NCBI RefSeq assembly: GCF_001425865.1
Contig: NZ_LMDS01000006.1
Location: forward strand, 186,001-250,000
DNA: 64,000 nt
Source of the DNA: Rhizobacter sp. Root404
GTDB lineage: Bacteria; Pseudomonadota; Gammaproteobacteria; Burkholderiales; Burkholderiaceae_C
Reading direction: 5' to 3'
Below are positions 32,789-41,338 of the stretch, one piece after another. Position 1 is the stretch's first letter, and the number at the start of each line of letters is the position of its first letter. Made by a program: the position numbers and the translations under genes. Under the pieces are notes generated by a model. The model was not told the DNA's origin, ran no database searches, and saw nothing but the letters and a program-made list of their open reading frames with translations.

Positions 32789-33250
32789 ATGCCCTTCACC
32801 CTCAACGTCAACGGCCAGAACCGGACCGTCGATGCCGATCCCGAGACCCCGCTGCTGTGGGTCATCCGCGAAGACCTGGGCCTGACGGGCACCAAGTACG
32901 GCTGCGGCGTCGCGCAGTGCGGCGCCTGCACCGTGCATGTCGACGGCGAGTCGCTGCGCTCGTGCTCGGCGCCGGCCGGCGCAATGGCCGGGCGCAAGAT
33001 CACGACGATCGAAGGCCTGTCGTCGCGCGCCGCCCAGGCGGTGCAGAAGGCCTGGGTCGACCTCGACGTCGTGCAGTGCGGCTACTGCCAGTCGGGCCAG
33101 ATCATGACCGCCACGGTGCTGCTGCAGCAGAACCCCAAGCCGACCGACACCGACATCGACCAGGCCATGGCCGGCAACATCTGCCGCTGTGCCACCTACC
33201 AGCGCATTCGCGCCGCGATCCACGCGGCGTCGAAGCAGCTGGCCGCCTGA
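32789..33250 (+). CDS. 2Fe-2S subunit of a molybdenum hydroxylase (IorA-like)
   Basis: A 153-residue small subunit of the xanthine-oxidase family. The plant-type 2Fe-2S cluster motif is CGVAQCGACTVHVDG with Cys at LRSC. The second cluster is in the helical half (QCGYCQSGQ and NICRCATYQRI). Electrons from substrate pass through both clusters, there being no FAD subunit in the IorAB type. An AGGA box favours the ATG at 32789 over 32780. It lies 11 bases before the large subunit. Confidence 0.93.
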   Translation: MPFTLNVNGQNRTVDADPETPLLWVIREDLGLTGTKYGCGVAQCGACTVHVDGESLRSCSAPAGAMAGRKITTIEGLSSRAAQAVQKAWVDLDVVQCGYCQSGQIMTATVLLQQNPKPTDTDIDQAMAGNICRCATYQRIRAAIHAASKQLAA

Positions 33251-33261
33251 GGAGCACCACG

Positions 33262-35520
33262 ATGCATCCGCTGCTCCAGAGCCTGAACACCCCCGAACAA
33301 CGCGCCGAGCTCGAAGCGGCGTTCGGCCTGCCGCCGCGCGCCGTCGTCGGCCGCGGCGTCACGCGCCGCGCCGTGCTCGCCGGCGGGGCCGGCACCGGCC
33401 TGCTGATCGCGGTCGGCGGGTTGCTGCCGTCGTCGGCGATGGCCGCCGCGCCCGGCCCCGAGGGTGCTGCCACCGGGCTGCTCGCGCCGAACCAGTTCGT
33501 CCGCGTCGGCACCGACAACCTCGTCACGATCGTCTGCAAGCATCACGAGATGGGCCAGGGCAACGCGACCGGGCTGGCCTCGATGGCGGCCGACGAGCTC
33601 GACGCCGACTGGTCGCTCGTGCGCACCGAGTTCGCGCCGGCCGATGCCAAGCTCTACGCCAACCTCGCGTTCGGCATGCAGGGCACCGGCGGCTCGTCGG
33701 CGATCTCCAATTCGTATCTGCAGATGCGCAGCGCCGGCGCGACGGCCCGCGCGATGCTCGTCGCGGCCGCTGCCGAGGCGTGGAAGGTGCCCGCCAGCGA
33801 GATCAAGGCCTCGAAGAGCGTGCTGACCCACGCCTCCGGCAAGCGCGCCACCTACGGCGAGATGGCCGCCGCTGCCGCGAAGCAGACGCCACCGGCGAAC
33901 CCGGTGCTCAAGACCCCGGCGCAATTCACGCTGATGGGCAAGAGCGACGCGACGCCGCGCGTCGATTCGCTCGAGAAGTGCACCGGCAAGGCGACCTACA
34001 CCATCGACGTCAAGCTGCCCGGCCTGCTGACCGCGGTGATCGCGTGGCCGCCGTCGTTCGGGGCGAAGCTGGTGTCGTTCGACGCGGCCGACGCGAAGAA
34101 GGTCAAGGGCGTGACCGACGTGGTGCAGGTGCCCGAAGGCGTTGCCGTCGTCGCCACCGGCACCTGGGCTGCACTGCAGGGGCGTCGCGCGCTGAAGGTG
34201 GTGTGGGACGAGGCCGAGAGCGGCAAGCTCGATTCGGACGCGCTGCTCGCGCAGTACAAGGCGCAGGCCGCCACCGCCGGCAAGCCGTTCGCGCGGCCCG
34301 CGAAGGACGCGCCTGCCGCGCAGCCGGTCGCGAAGACGGTCGAGGCCGTCTACGAGTTCCCGTTCCTCGCCCACGCGACGATGGAGCCGATGAACTGCGT
34401 CGCCTGGCTGCACGACGGCATGCTCGAGACCTGGAGCGGCCACCAGTTCCCGACCTTCGACCACATGTTCGCCGCCAAGGCCGCCGGCCTGCCGATGGAG
34501 AAAGTCAAGCTGCACACGCTGGTCTCGGGCGGCAGCTTCGGGCGCCGCGCCAACGCGTACAGCGACTTCACCGTCGCCGCCGTCAACGTCGCCAAGGCCA
34601 TCAACGGCCGCGCGCCGGTGCGGCTCCAGTATTCGCGCGAGGACGACATGGCCGCCGGTCTGTACCGCCCGATGTACGTGCACGCCGTCAGGGCCGGCCT
34701 CGATGCGCAGGGCCAGATCGCCGGCTGGCAGCACACCGTCGTCGGCCAGTCGATCATGGCCGGCACCGCGATGGAGATGATGGTCAAGGACGGCATCGAC
34801 CCCACGTCGGTCGAGGGCGTCTCGCCGTCGATCTATGCGTTGCCGATGCTGAGTGCGGACCTGCACACCACCACCGCGGCGCCGAAGCCGTTGTGGTGGC
34901 GCTCGGTCGGCAACACCCACACCGCGTACGTGATGGAAACGATGATGGACGAGCTGGCGCGCGCCGCGGGCCGGGACCCGCTCGCGTTCCGCCTCGCGCT
35001 GCTCGGCAAGAGCGACCGCGCCGCCGGTGTCCTCAAGCTCGCGGCAGACAAGGCCGGCTGGGGCAAGCCGACGCGCGCCGGCATGGCGCAAGGCCTGGCG
35101 GTGCACGAGTCGTTCGGTTCGTTCGTCGCGCAGGTGGCCGATGTGTCGATGAAGGACGGCAAGGTGAAGGTCGAGCGCGTGGTCTGCGCGGTCGACTGCG
35201 GCATCGCCGTCAACCCGGACGTGATCAAGGCCCAGATGGAAGGCTGCATCGGCTTCGCGCTCGGCGCGCTCTACTACGGCGAGGTCGAGGTCAAGAACGG
35301 CCGCGCCGCGCAACGCAACTTCGACACCTACAAATCGCTTCGCATCCACGAGATGCCGAAGGTCGAGGTCTACATCGTGCCGAGCACGGTGGCGCCCAGC
35401 GGCGTCGGCGAGCCGGGCGTTCCGCCGCTCGCGCCAGCGGTGGCGAACGCGGTCGCGCGCCTGGGCGGGCCGATGGTTCGGCGGTTGCCGTTTGCTCGGG
35501 CGGGGTTGGTGGAGGCTTGA
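33262..35520 (+). CDS. molybdopterin subunit of a molybdenum hydroxylase (IorB-like)
   Basis: A 752-residue large subunit of the isoquinoline 1-oxidoreductase / aldehyde dehydrogenase type, which hydroxylates N-heterocycles or aldehydes with water. The N-terminus has a twin-Arg signal (RGVTRRAVLAGG then a hydrophobic stretch ending SSAMA), so the enzyme is probably Tat-exported with its cofactor. Molybdopterin-binding motifs such as GGSFGRRAN and the late GVGEPGVPPLAPAVAN, holding the catalytic Glu, are seen. Substrate cannot be read from sequence. With modABC in the window, the cell can supply molybdenum. Confidence 0.9.
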   Translation: MHPLLQSLNTPEQRAELEAAFGLPPRAVVGRGVTRRAVLAGGAGTGLLIAVGGLLPSSAMAAAPGPEGAATGLLAPNQFVRVGTDNLVTIVCKHHEMGQGNATGLASMAADELDADWSLVRTEFAPADAKLYANLAFGMQGTGGSSAISNSYLQMRSAGATARAMLVAAAAEAWKVPASEIKASKSVLTHASGKRATYGEMAAAAAKQTPPANPVLKTPAQFTLMGKSDATPRVDSLEKCTGKATYTIDVKLPGLLTAVIAWPPSFGAKLVSFDAADAKKVKGVTDVVQVPEGVAVVATGTWAALQGRRALKVVWDEAESGKLDSDALLAQYKAQAATAGKPFARPAKDAPAAQPVAKTVEAVYEFPFLAHATMEPMNCVAWLHDGMLETWSGHQFPTFDHMFAAKAAGLPMEKVKLHTLVSGGSFGRRANAYSDFTVAAVNVAKAINGRAPVRLQYSREDDMAAGLYRPMYVHAVRAGLDAQGQIAGWQHTVVGQSIMAGTAMEMMVKDGIDPTSVEGVSPSIYALPMLSADLHTTTAAPKPLWWRSVGNTHTAYVMETMMDELARAAGRDPLAFRLALLGKSDRAAGVLKLAADKAGWGKPTRAGMAQGLAVHESFGSFVAQVADVSMKDGKVKVERVVCAVDCGIAVNPDVIKAQMEGCIGFALGALYYGEVEVKNGRAAQRNFDTYKSLRIHEMPKVEVYIVPSTVAPSGVGEPGVPPLAPAVANAVARLGGPMVRRLPFARAGLVEA

Positions 35521-35748
35521 TCTCTCCGATCACGGCTGCAACCGTGGAAGCTTTTCCGCCGACGTGCTCAGGTGCCGCCTGCCGCGACGCGCTCGACCGA
35601 GACCCGCGACCTGCGCGACCAGCGCAGGCCTCCCCACCTACACACGCGCGGCAGTTCGGCCGATTCGGCCGGCTGATCGACGCGGGCATTCTCCGGATCA
35701 CCGAGGCGCAGCCACCGAGCCACGCGCCCGCCACTTCAGGAGAACGCC

Positions 35749-35898
35749 ATGCTCTACACCATCGTCGTCGTGCTTCTCGCCCTCTGGGTGCTCGGCCTGG
35801 TGACCTCGTTCACCGCGGGCGGCCTGCTGCACATCCTGCTGGTCGTCGCGGTCATCGTGCTGGTCTACCAGCTCGTGACCGGCCGGCGCGGCGTCTAG
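35749..35898 (+). CDS. Lmo0937-type small membrane protein
   Basis: A 49-residue protein that is nearly all membrane: MLYTIVVVLLALWVLGLVTS, a short turn (FTAGG), a second helix LLHILLVVAVIVLVYQL, and TGRRGV. This matches the small lmo0937/DUF5670 family in size and pattern; function unknown. CAGGAG lies upstream of the ATG. The gap before it (35521-35748) shows no other gene. It meets the next gene tail-to-tail with no gap. Confidence 0.8.
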   Translation: MLYTIVVVLLALWVLGLVTSFTAGGLLHILLVVAVIVLVYQLVTGRRGV

Positions 35899-36882
35899 CT
35901 ACTCCAGCTTGCCGATGCGGCGCACCGCCTGCGTCATCGCGGCGGCGTCGCTGTCCCAGTAGCGCTGGAACTCGGGCGCATCGAGGTATTCGATCGGGCT
36001 GCCCGCCTTGGCGACAACCTGACGCACAGCCGGGTCCGCCGCCACCTTGGCGGCCGCCGCGCGCAGGCGCTGCACGATCGCGTCGGGCGTCTTCGCCGGC
36101 ACGAACAGCGCCGACCACTGCGCGAAGCGCACGGCGTGACCGGTCTGCGTCAGGCTCGGCACGCCGGGCAGCGCAGCCAGCGGTTGCTCGCCCCAGTGCG
36201 CGAGCGCGCGCAGCTTGCCGCCCTGGATCTGCTGCACCACGGTCGACGGGCCGCTGGCGATCGCGTCCACCTGGCCGCCCAGCAACGCAACGATCGCCGG
36301 CCCGGCACCGGTGTACGGGATGTGCGTCATCTTCAGGCCGGCATCGGCGCTGAGCATTTCCATCGGCACGTGCATCGTGCCGTAGTTGCCCGAGCTGCCG
36401 TAGTTGATCGCCCCGGGCCGCGCCTTCGCATCGGCGATGAAATCGGCCAGCGTTCGCCACGGCGCATCGGCGCGCACCACCAGCACGGTCGGGTCCGCGG
36501 TGAAGCGCGCGATCGGCTTGAAGTCGTCGAGCCTGAATGCCGGCTTGCGTTCGAGCACGCGGTCCGCTTCGGGCAGGATCGAGATCGACGACAGGCTCAG
36601 CAGCACGGTGTAGCCATCGGGTGCCGCGCGCGCCGCCTGGCCGATGCCGAGCGCACCGCCGGCGCCCGCGCGGTTCTCGACGACCACGGTCTGCCTGAGC
36701 TCGCGCGCCAGCGCCTCGGCGACCGGGCGTGCCACCGTGTCGGCCACGCCGCCGGGCGGGAACGGAACGATCATCGTGATCGGCTTGTCGGGCCAGGCCG
36801 GGGCTTGCGCGGCGGCCGGCGCCAGCACACTGCACAGCACGGCGCCGAGGAGGTACGTGCGACGCATGTTTCGCTGGGTCAT
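35899..36882 (-). CDS. Bug-type (tripartite tricarboxylate) binding protein
   Basis: A 327-residue periplasmic solute-binding protein of the Bug/TctC family, greatly expanded in Burkholderiales. A signal peptide (about residues 1-22, ending AAAQA) is followed by the family pattern WPDKPITMIVPFPPGGVADT, VVVENRAGAGGALG, YGSSGNYGTMH and IPYTGAGPAIVALLGGQVD. The ligand is a carboxylate or similar anion, not identifiable here. No TctA/TctB membrane partner is in the window. A TGGAGA box supports the ATG at 36882. It is followed upstream on the same strand by the FAH gene, 31 bases away. Confidence 0.92.
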   Translation of the reverse strand: MTQRNMRRTYLLGAVLCSVLAPAAAQAPAWPDKPITMIVPFPPGGVADTVARPVAEALARELRQTVVVENRAGAGGALGIGQAARAAPDGYTVLLSLSSISILPEADRVLERKPAFRLDDFKPIARFTADPTVLVVRADAPWRTLADFIADAKARPGAINYGSSGNYGTMHVPMEMLSADAGLKMTHIPYTGAGPAIVALLGGQVDAIASGPSTVVQQIQGGKLRALAHWGEQPLAALPGVPSLTQTGHAVRFAQWSALFVPAKTPDAIVQRLRAAAAKVAADPAVRQVVAKAGSPIEYLDAPEFQRYWDSDAAAMTQAVRRIGKLE

Positions 36883-36913
36883 CGGTTCGTCTCCAGAAGG
36901 GGTGGGGCGGCGG

Positions 36914-37777
36914 TCAGACACAGCGGTTCTCGATCCGGCCGATGCCGTCGATCTCGATCCGCACCACGTCGCCGCGGCGCAGGAAGCTCGGCGGTGTCAG
37001 CCCCATGCCGACGCCAGCCGGCGTGCCGGTGGCGATCACGTCGCCGGGGTAGAGCGTGATGCCGCGCGAGCAGGTCTCGATCAGCGTCGGGATGTCGAAG
37101 ATCAGGTCGGTCGTCAGCCCGTCCTGCCGCAGCGTGCCGTTGACCCAGCAGCGCACGCGGGTCGCGGTGCCGTCGAGTTCGTCGGCGGTGACGATCCACG
37201 GGCCCATCGGGCAGAAGGTGTCGAAGCTCTTGCCGAGGTCCCACTGCTGGTGGCGCATCTGCACGTCGCGCGCGGTCACGTCGATCGTGTAGCCGAAAAC
37301 GTGGCCGAGCGCATCGGCACGCGAGATGTTGCGTCCCTCGCGCCCGATCACGACGGCGAGTTCCGCCTCGTAGTCGATCTGTGCGGAGACCGCGTCGCCC
37401 GGCAGCCGCACCTCGTCGTGCGGGCCGATCACGCATTCGGGCACCTTCGTGAACACGATCGGCCAGCCGTCCGCGTCGGGCGTGCTGGCCTTGAACACCG
37501 AGCCCTGCAGCTCCTTCGCATGCGCGCGGTAGTTGCGGCCGACGCAGAACAGGTTGCGGCGCGGGCGCGGCAGCGGGGCTTCGAGGGCGACGTTGGCCAG
37601 CGGCACGGCCGCGCCGGTCGCGGGCAGCGCTTCGCCGCGCGCGAGCGCCTCGATCAGCGGCAGCGCGCCGCGCTCCGCCTGCGCGGCATCGAGCGCGAAC
37701 GGCAGCAGCGCAACACCGTCCTCGGTCACGCGGCCGACTTCGCGGCGGCCGTCTCGGCGGTAAGTGGCGATGCGCAA
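36914..37777 (-). CDS. fumarylacetoacetate-hydrolase (FAH) family protein
   Basis: A 287-residue FAH-fold hydrolase/decarboxylase. Family marks are FCVGRNYRAHAKE, the metal-binding DYEAELAVVIGREGRN, KSFDTFCPMGPW and the C-terminal PGDVIATGTPAGVGMG. Such enzymes cleave or decarboxylate acylpyruvates and 2-hydroxymuconate-type products in aromatic breakdown. I place the start at TTG 37777, seven bases after GGAGA, because the protein opens there (LRIATYRRDG) and no ATG suits. It is divergent from the GntR regulator, with the motif at 37808-37828 between. Confidence 0.88.
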   Translation of the reverse strand: MRIATYRRDGRREVGRVTEDGVALLPFALDAAQAERGALPLIEALARGEALPATGAAVPLANVALEAPLPRPRRNLFCVGRNYRAHAKELQGSVFKASTPDADGWPIVFTKVPECVIGPHDEVRLPGDAVSAQIDYEAELAVVIGREGRNISRADALGHVFGYTIDVTARDVQMRHQQWDLGKSFDTFCPMGPWIVTADELDGTATRVRCWVNGTLRQDGLTTDLIFDIPTLIETCSRGITLYPGDVIATGTPAGVGMGLTPPSFLRRGDVVRIEIDGIGRIENRCV

Positions 37778-37807
37778 GGGGGTCTCCAGCAGTTCGGCCC
37801 AAATGCT

Positions 37808-37828
37808 ACCAATTGGCCACCAATCGAC
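37808..37828. promoter_or_regulatory. probable GntR operator between the FAH and gntR genes
   Basis: ACCAATT, four bases, then ACCAATCGAC. Within it ATTGG-CCA-CCAAT is a clean inverted repeat resembling FadR/PdhR-type GntR operators. On the minus strand TTGACG (37840-37835) lies just upstream, so the site would sit between the -35 and -10 of the FAH gene. The same bipartite motif recurs at 38648-38667. Confidence 0.5.
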
Positions 37829-37885
37829 CATGCGCGTCAACCCGAACGGCACGACGCGCTCACCGCTTGATACGATGCGGGCACG

Positions 37886-38557
37886 ATGGACAGCGCCGTG
37901 GCCCTGCGGGAAGCGATTCTCGAGAACCTGCGATCCCGCCAGTGGCGGGCCGGCCACCGCATCCCCACCGAACGCGAGCTGAGCGGCCAGTTCGGCCTGA
38001 GCCGATCGGCGGTGCGGCGCGTGCTCGCCGACATGAAGGACAAGCGCCTGATCGTCCAGACAGTGGGCAGCGGCACCTATGTGAGCGACGAGGTCAACGA
38101 GGCGCTGGCCGCTGCCGCGAGCAGCGTCGGCCAGCTGCCCACCAGCCCGGCCGAACTGATGAGCGCGCGCGCCGTGCTCGAGCCGGCGATCGTCGCGATG
38201 GTCGTCGGCAATGCGACGTCGCTCGACTTCGCCCGCATGAACGAGTGCTGCGACAAGGGTGAGGCCGCGAAGACGCTCGAGCAGTTCGAGCACTGGGACG
38301 CGCAGCTGCACGAGGCGATCGCCGATGCCGCGCACAACAGCTTCATCTCGAAGGTGTTCCGGCTGATGAACCAGGTGCGCGAGCAGGGCGAGTGGGGCGC
38401 GCTGAAGCGCCGCAGCGCCACGCCGGAGCGGCGCCGCGAGTACCAGTCGGAGCACCGCGCGCTGGTCGCCGCACTGCAGGACCGCGATGGCGCGCGCGCG
38501 ACGGCGCTGTGCCTCGCGCACCTCGACCACGTGCGGCGCAACCTGCTCGGGTTCTGA
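37886..38557 (+). CDS. GntR-family (FadR subfamily) transcriptional regulator
   Basis: A 223-residue regulator. The N-terminal winged helix-turn-helix (AGHRIPTERELSGQFGLSRS, VRRVLADMKDKRLI, GSGTYV; residues 20-67) is followed by an all-helical FCD ligand domain (residues about 85-220) with acidic and His residues (ARMNECCD, EHWDAQLHEAIADAAHN, SEHRAL) that often bind a metal and a carboxylate. It is divergent from the FAH gene and upstream of the second Bug gene. It probably controls both through the shared motif. TACGAT at 37871-37876 may be its -10. Confidence 0.92.
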   Translation: MDSAVALREAILENLRSRQWRAGHRIPTERELSGQFGLSRSAVRRVLADMKDKRLIVQTVGSGTYVSDEVNEALAAAASSVGQLPTSPAELMSARAVLEPAIVAMVVGNATSLDFARMNECCDKGEAAKTLEQFEHWDAQLHEAIADAAHNSFISKVFRLMNQVREQGEWGALKRRSATPERRREYQSEHRALVAALQDRDGARATALCLAHLDHVRRNLLGF

Positions 38558-38594
38558 GCGCGCGTGATCGCGGCAGGGCAAACCCGCTGTCGCA

Positions 38595-38623
38595 TTGACC
38601 GCACCCGGGGCGCTCGCTATATT
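38595..38623 (+). promoter_or_regulatory. strong promoter of the second Bug-type gene
   Basis: TTGACC (38595-38600) and TATATT (38618-38623) are 17 bases apart, nearly a consensus sigma-70 promoter. The start would be near 38630, with the repeated ACCAAT motif about 18-37 bases downstream, in a good position for repression. Confidence 0.7.
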
Positions 38624-38647
38624 GGGCCGGCTGCGGCGACCTCCGCA

Positions 38648-38667
38648 ACCAATTCATACCAATCGAC
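38648..38667. promoter_or_regulatory. second copy of the probable GntR operator
   Basis: ACCAATT, three bases, then ACCAATCGAC: 17 conserved bases in the same order as at 37808-37828, with one base less between the halves. The inverted half (ATTGG) seen in the first copy is missing here. Confidence 0.5.
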
Positions 38668-38699
38668 GGTGCGAACGCGCCGGCTCCCGGAGACAACGA

Positions 38700-39698
38700 A
38701 TGACCGCAGCCCGTGTCCACGGCGTCCCGCGTCGCGCCTTCCTGGCCGCTGTCGGCGCAGCAGCGCTCGCGCTCGGCGCACCGTTCGCGGCGTCGGCGCA
38801 GGAGTACCCGGCGCACCCGGTGCGCGTGATCGTGCCGTTCGCGCCCGGCGGGCCGGCCGACGTCTATGCGCGCTTCATCGCGAATCGGCTGCAGGAGTCG
38901 CTCGGCCAGACCTTCGTCGTCGACAACCGGCCCGGCGCCGGCTCGATCATCGGCACCGACGCGGTCGCGAAGAGCGCGCCCGACGGCTACACGCTGCTGC
39001 TGATGTCGAACACGCACACGGTGAACGAATCGCTGATCCCGACCAAGCCGTTCCAGCTCATGCGGGACTTCGTGCCGGTCGCGCCGATCAATTACTCCGA
39101 CCTGGTGCTGGTGGCGCGCAGCGGCCTGCCGGTGGCCAACCTGGGCGAGCTGCTGAAGCTCGCGAAAGCCAAGCCAGGTGGCCTGTCGTACGCCTCTTCG
39201 GGGCCCGGCACGCCGTACCACATGGCCGGCGAGTTGTTCAAGGCGATGGCCGGGGTCTCGATCCTGCACATCCCGTACAAGGGCAGTTCCGGCGCCCGCA
39301 CCGACGTGCTCGGCGGCCAGGTCGACCTGATGTTCGACGCGGTGCCGACAATGAGCGAGCACGTGCGCGCCGGCAAGGTCAAGGCGCTCGGCACGACCGG
39401 GCTGACCCGCTCGGCCGTGATGCCCGAGGTGCCGACCGTCGACGAAGCCGGTGTGCCGAAGTACGAGGCGACGATCTGGCTCGGGCTGATGGCACCGAAG
39501 GGCACGCCGCCCGCGGTCGTCGCGCGGCTGAATGCCGAGGTCGGCAAGATCGTCGGTGCGCCCGACACCGCGAAGGCGTGGAAGGCGCAGGGCGCGACGC
39601 CGATGGTGATGACGACCGCGGAGTTCGGCCGCTATCTGAACGAGGACATCGCGAAGTGGGCCCACATCGTGAAGGTCTCCGGCGCGAAGCCGGAGTGA
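38700..39698 (+). CDS. Bug-type (tripartite tricarboxylate) binding protein
   Basis: A 332-residue periplasmic binding protein. The export signal is long, with Arg-Arg before the hydrophobic stretch (VPRRAFLAAVGAAALALG) and cleavage after ASAQ, so Tat export is possible. The Bug pattern is clear: YPAHPVRVIVPFAPGGPADV, FVVDNRPGAGSIIGTDAVAK, YASSGPGTPYHMAGELFK, IPYKGSSGARTDVLGGQVD. A GGAGA box precedes the ATG. It is driven by a near-consensus promoter and followed closely by a ModA-like protein. Ligand unknown. Confidence 0.93.
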   Translation: MTAARVHGVPRRAFLAAVGAAALALGAPFAASAQEYPAHPVRVIVPFAPGGPADVYARFIANRLQESLGQTFVVDNRPGAGSIIGTDAVAKSAPDGYTLLLMSNTHTVNESLIPTKPFQLMRDFVPVAPINYSDLVLVARSGLPVANLGELLKLAKAKPGGLSYASSGPGTPYHMAGELFKAMAGVSILHIPYKGSSGARTDVLGGQVDLMFDAVPTMSEHVRAGKVKALGTTGLTRSAVMPEVPTVDEAGVPKYEATIWLGLMAPKGTPPAVVARLNAEVGKIVGAPDTAKAWKAQGATPMVMTTAEFGRYLNEDIAKWAHIVKVSGAKPE

Positions 39699-39705
39699 GT
39701 GCCGG

Positions 39706-40413
39706 ATGACGAATGCCACGTTGAACATCCTCTGCGCCGGTGCGGTGCAGGGCGTCGTCAAGGCGCTGCAGGCGCGCTTCGAGCAGGACGCCGGCGCGAC
39801 GCTGCAGGCGCGCTTCGGCGCCGTCGGTGCGATGAAGGAGGCACTGCTGGCCGGCGAGCCGTGTGACGTGATGATCGTCACCGACGCGATGGTGGTGGCG
39901 CTGCAGGCCGATGGCCAGCTGTCGAGCGCGGCACGCGCGCCGCTCGGCCGCGTGCGCACGGGGGTTGCGGTGCGCGCCGGATCGAACGTGCCGGACGTCA
40001 CCACGCCCGACGCGTTGAAGGCGGCGCTGCTGGCGGCGAGCGCGGTGTACTTTCCCGATCCGCAGCGCGCGACGGCAGGCATCCACTTCGCATCCGTCCT
40101 CTCACAACTCGGCATCGACGACGAACTCGCCGGGCGCGTGCGCAACTTTCCGAACGGCGCGACCTCGATGCGCGAGCTCGCCGCCGACACGGGCGCCGCG
40201 CCGATCGGCTGCACGCAGATCACCGAGATCCTCTACACGCCCGGCATCGCGCTGGCCGGCCCGTTGCCGGCCGCGTTCGAGCTCGCGACCGTCTACACCG
40301 CCGCGGTCGCCGCAGGCGCCGCGCAGCCCGCGCTCGCGCAACGCTTCGTCGATCTGCTGGCCGGGCCGCAGAGCCGCGAACTGCGCCGCGCCGGCGGCTT
40401 CGAGTTCGACTGA
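39706..40413 (+). CDS. ModA-like substrate-binding-fold protein without signal peptide
   Basis: A 235-residue protein of the molybdate-binding (ModA) type II fold: LNILCAGAVQGVVKALQARF, LQARFGAVGAMKEALLAGEP, CDVMIVTDAMV and a late QRFVDLLAGPQSRELRRAGG. It begins almost directly with the first strand, so there is no export signal, and it has no nearby permease. The neighbours (Bug protein 7 bases upstream, hydrolase downstream) suggest a role as a cytoplasmic small-molecule binder or sensor. True molybdate binding is unlikely given the altered N-terminal oxyanion loop. Confidence 0.8.
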   Translation: MTNATLNILCAGAVQGVVKALQARFEQDAGATLQARFGAVGAMKEALLAGEPCDVMIVTDAMVVALQADGQLSSAARAPLGRVRTGVAVRAGSNVPDVTTPDALKAALLAASAVYFPDPQRATAGIHFASVLSQLGIDDELAGRVRNFPNGATSMRELAADTGAAPIGCTQITEILYTPGIALAGPLPAAFELATVYTAAVAAGAAQPALAQRFVDLLAGPQSRELRRAGGFEFD

Positions 40414-40444
40414 CCGACACCCGCCATCGCCACCAGGAGTTCCG

Positions 40445-41323
40445 ATGACCCTCACCCATTCGTTCGCCCGCGGCCTCGCCGCCGCCGCGCTGGCGCTGAT
40501 CGCGGCCGGCACTGCCCACGCGCAAGCGTCGGCACCCGCGGCCGCCGCCGTCGCGCCAGCCCCCGCCGCCGGCAAGGTCGGCGTGCTGTGGCTCGGCCAG
40601 TCGGCGTTCAAGATCACCACGCCGACCGGCAAGGTGATCGTGATCGACCCGTACCTGACCGCGAACCCGAAGACTCCCGAGGCCTACAAGAAGCTCGAGG
40701 CGCTCGGCAAGGTCGACCTGATCCTCGTGACCCACGGCCACCTCGACCACTACCTCGACGCGCCCGCGCTTGCCAAGCTGAACAACGCGCCACTGTGGGC
40801 GCCGGCCGGGCTGTCGCAATCGATGCAGACGCTGGGCGTGCTGCCGGTCGCGCAGGCCAACCGCATGAACAAGGGCGGCAGCATCCGCCCGTTCGGCCCG
40901 GCCGGCGTGCGCATCACGATGACCCGTGCCGAGCACAGCTCGGAGCTGGTCTGGCGCAACCCGGCGACCGACAAGGACGAGACCCATGTCGGCGGCGAGC
41001 CGTGCGGTTTCGTCATCGAGTTCGAGAACGGCTTCAAGCTCTGGCACCTGGGCGACACCGGCGTGTTCGGCGACATGAAGCTGCTCGGCGAGATGCTCAA
41101 GCCCGACCTGCTGCTGATCCCGATCGGCGGCGGCCAGTTCGTGATGAACCCGGCCGACGCCGCCTACGCGACCCGCGAACTGATCAAGCCGAAGATGGCG
41201 CTGCCGATGCATTACGGCACCAACGCCGCGCTGGTCGGCACGCCGGAGGAATACAGCAAGGCACTGGGCAATGCGTCGGTGAAGGTGCTGGCGATCAAGC
41301 CGGGCGACGCGCTCGAATTCTGA
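40445..41323 (+). CDS. exported metallo-beta-lactamase-fold hydrolase
   Basis: A 292-residue metal-dependent hydrolase of the UPF0173 / UlaG-like group. The metal-binding HxHxDH motif is VTHGHLDHYLD, with further ligands in TRAEHSS, LGDTGVFGDMK and the late ALPMHYGTN. A signal peptide (residues 1-26, ending AHA) is followed by an Ala/Pro linker, so it acts in the periplasm; most UPF0173 proteins lack export signals. CAGGAG lies before the ATG. It is followed 15 bases later by the exported FAH protein. Confidence 0.85.
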   Translation: MTLTHSFARGLAAAALALIAAGTAHAQASAPAAAAVAPAPAAGKVGVLWLGQSAFKITTPTGKVIVIDPYLTANPKTPEAYKKLEALGKVDLILVTHGHLDHYLDAPALAKLNNAPLWAPAGLSQSMQTLGVLPVAQANRMNKGGSIRPFGPAGVRITMTRAEHSSELVWRNPATDKDETHVGGEPCGFVIEFENGFKLWHLGDTGVFGDMKLLGEMLKPDLLLIPIGGGQFVMNPADAAYATRELIKPKMALPMHYGTNAALVGTPEEYSKALGNASVKVLAIKPGDALEF

Positions 41324-41338
41324 CCAGGAGACATGACG

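Noticed and set aside
33189..36353. A 1054-codon plus-strand frame across the IorB-like gene
   Set aside because: It is the out-of-frame shadow of the molybdopterin subunit and runs on antisense to the Bug gene; Arg-rich with no motif.
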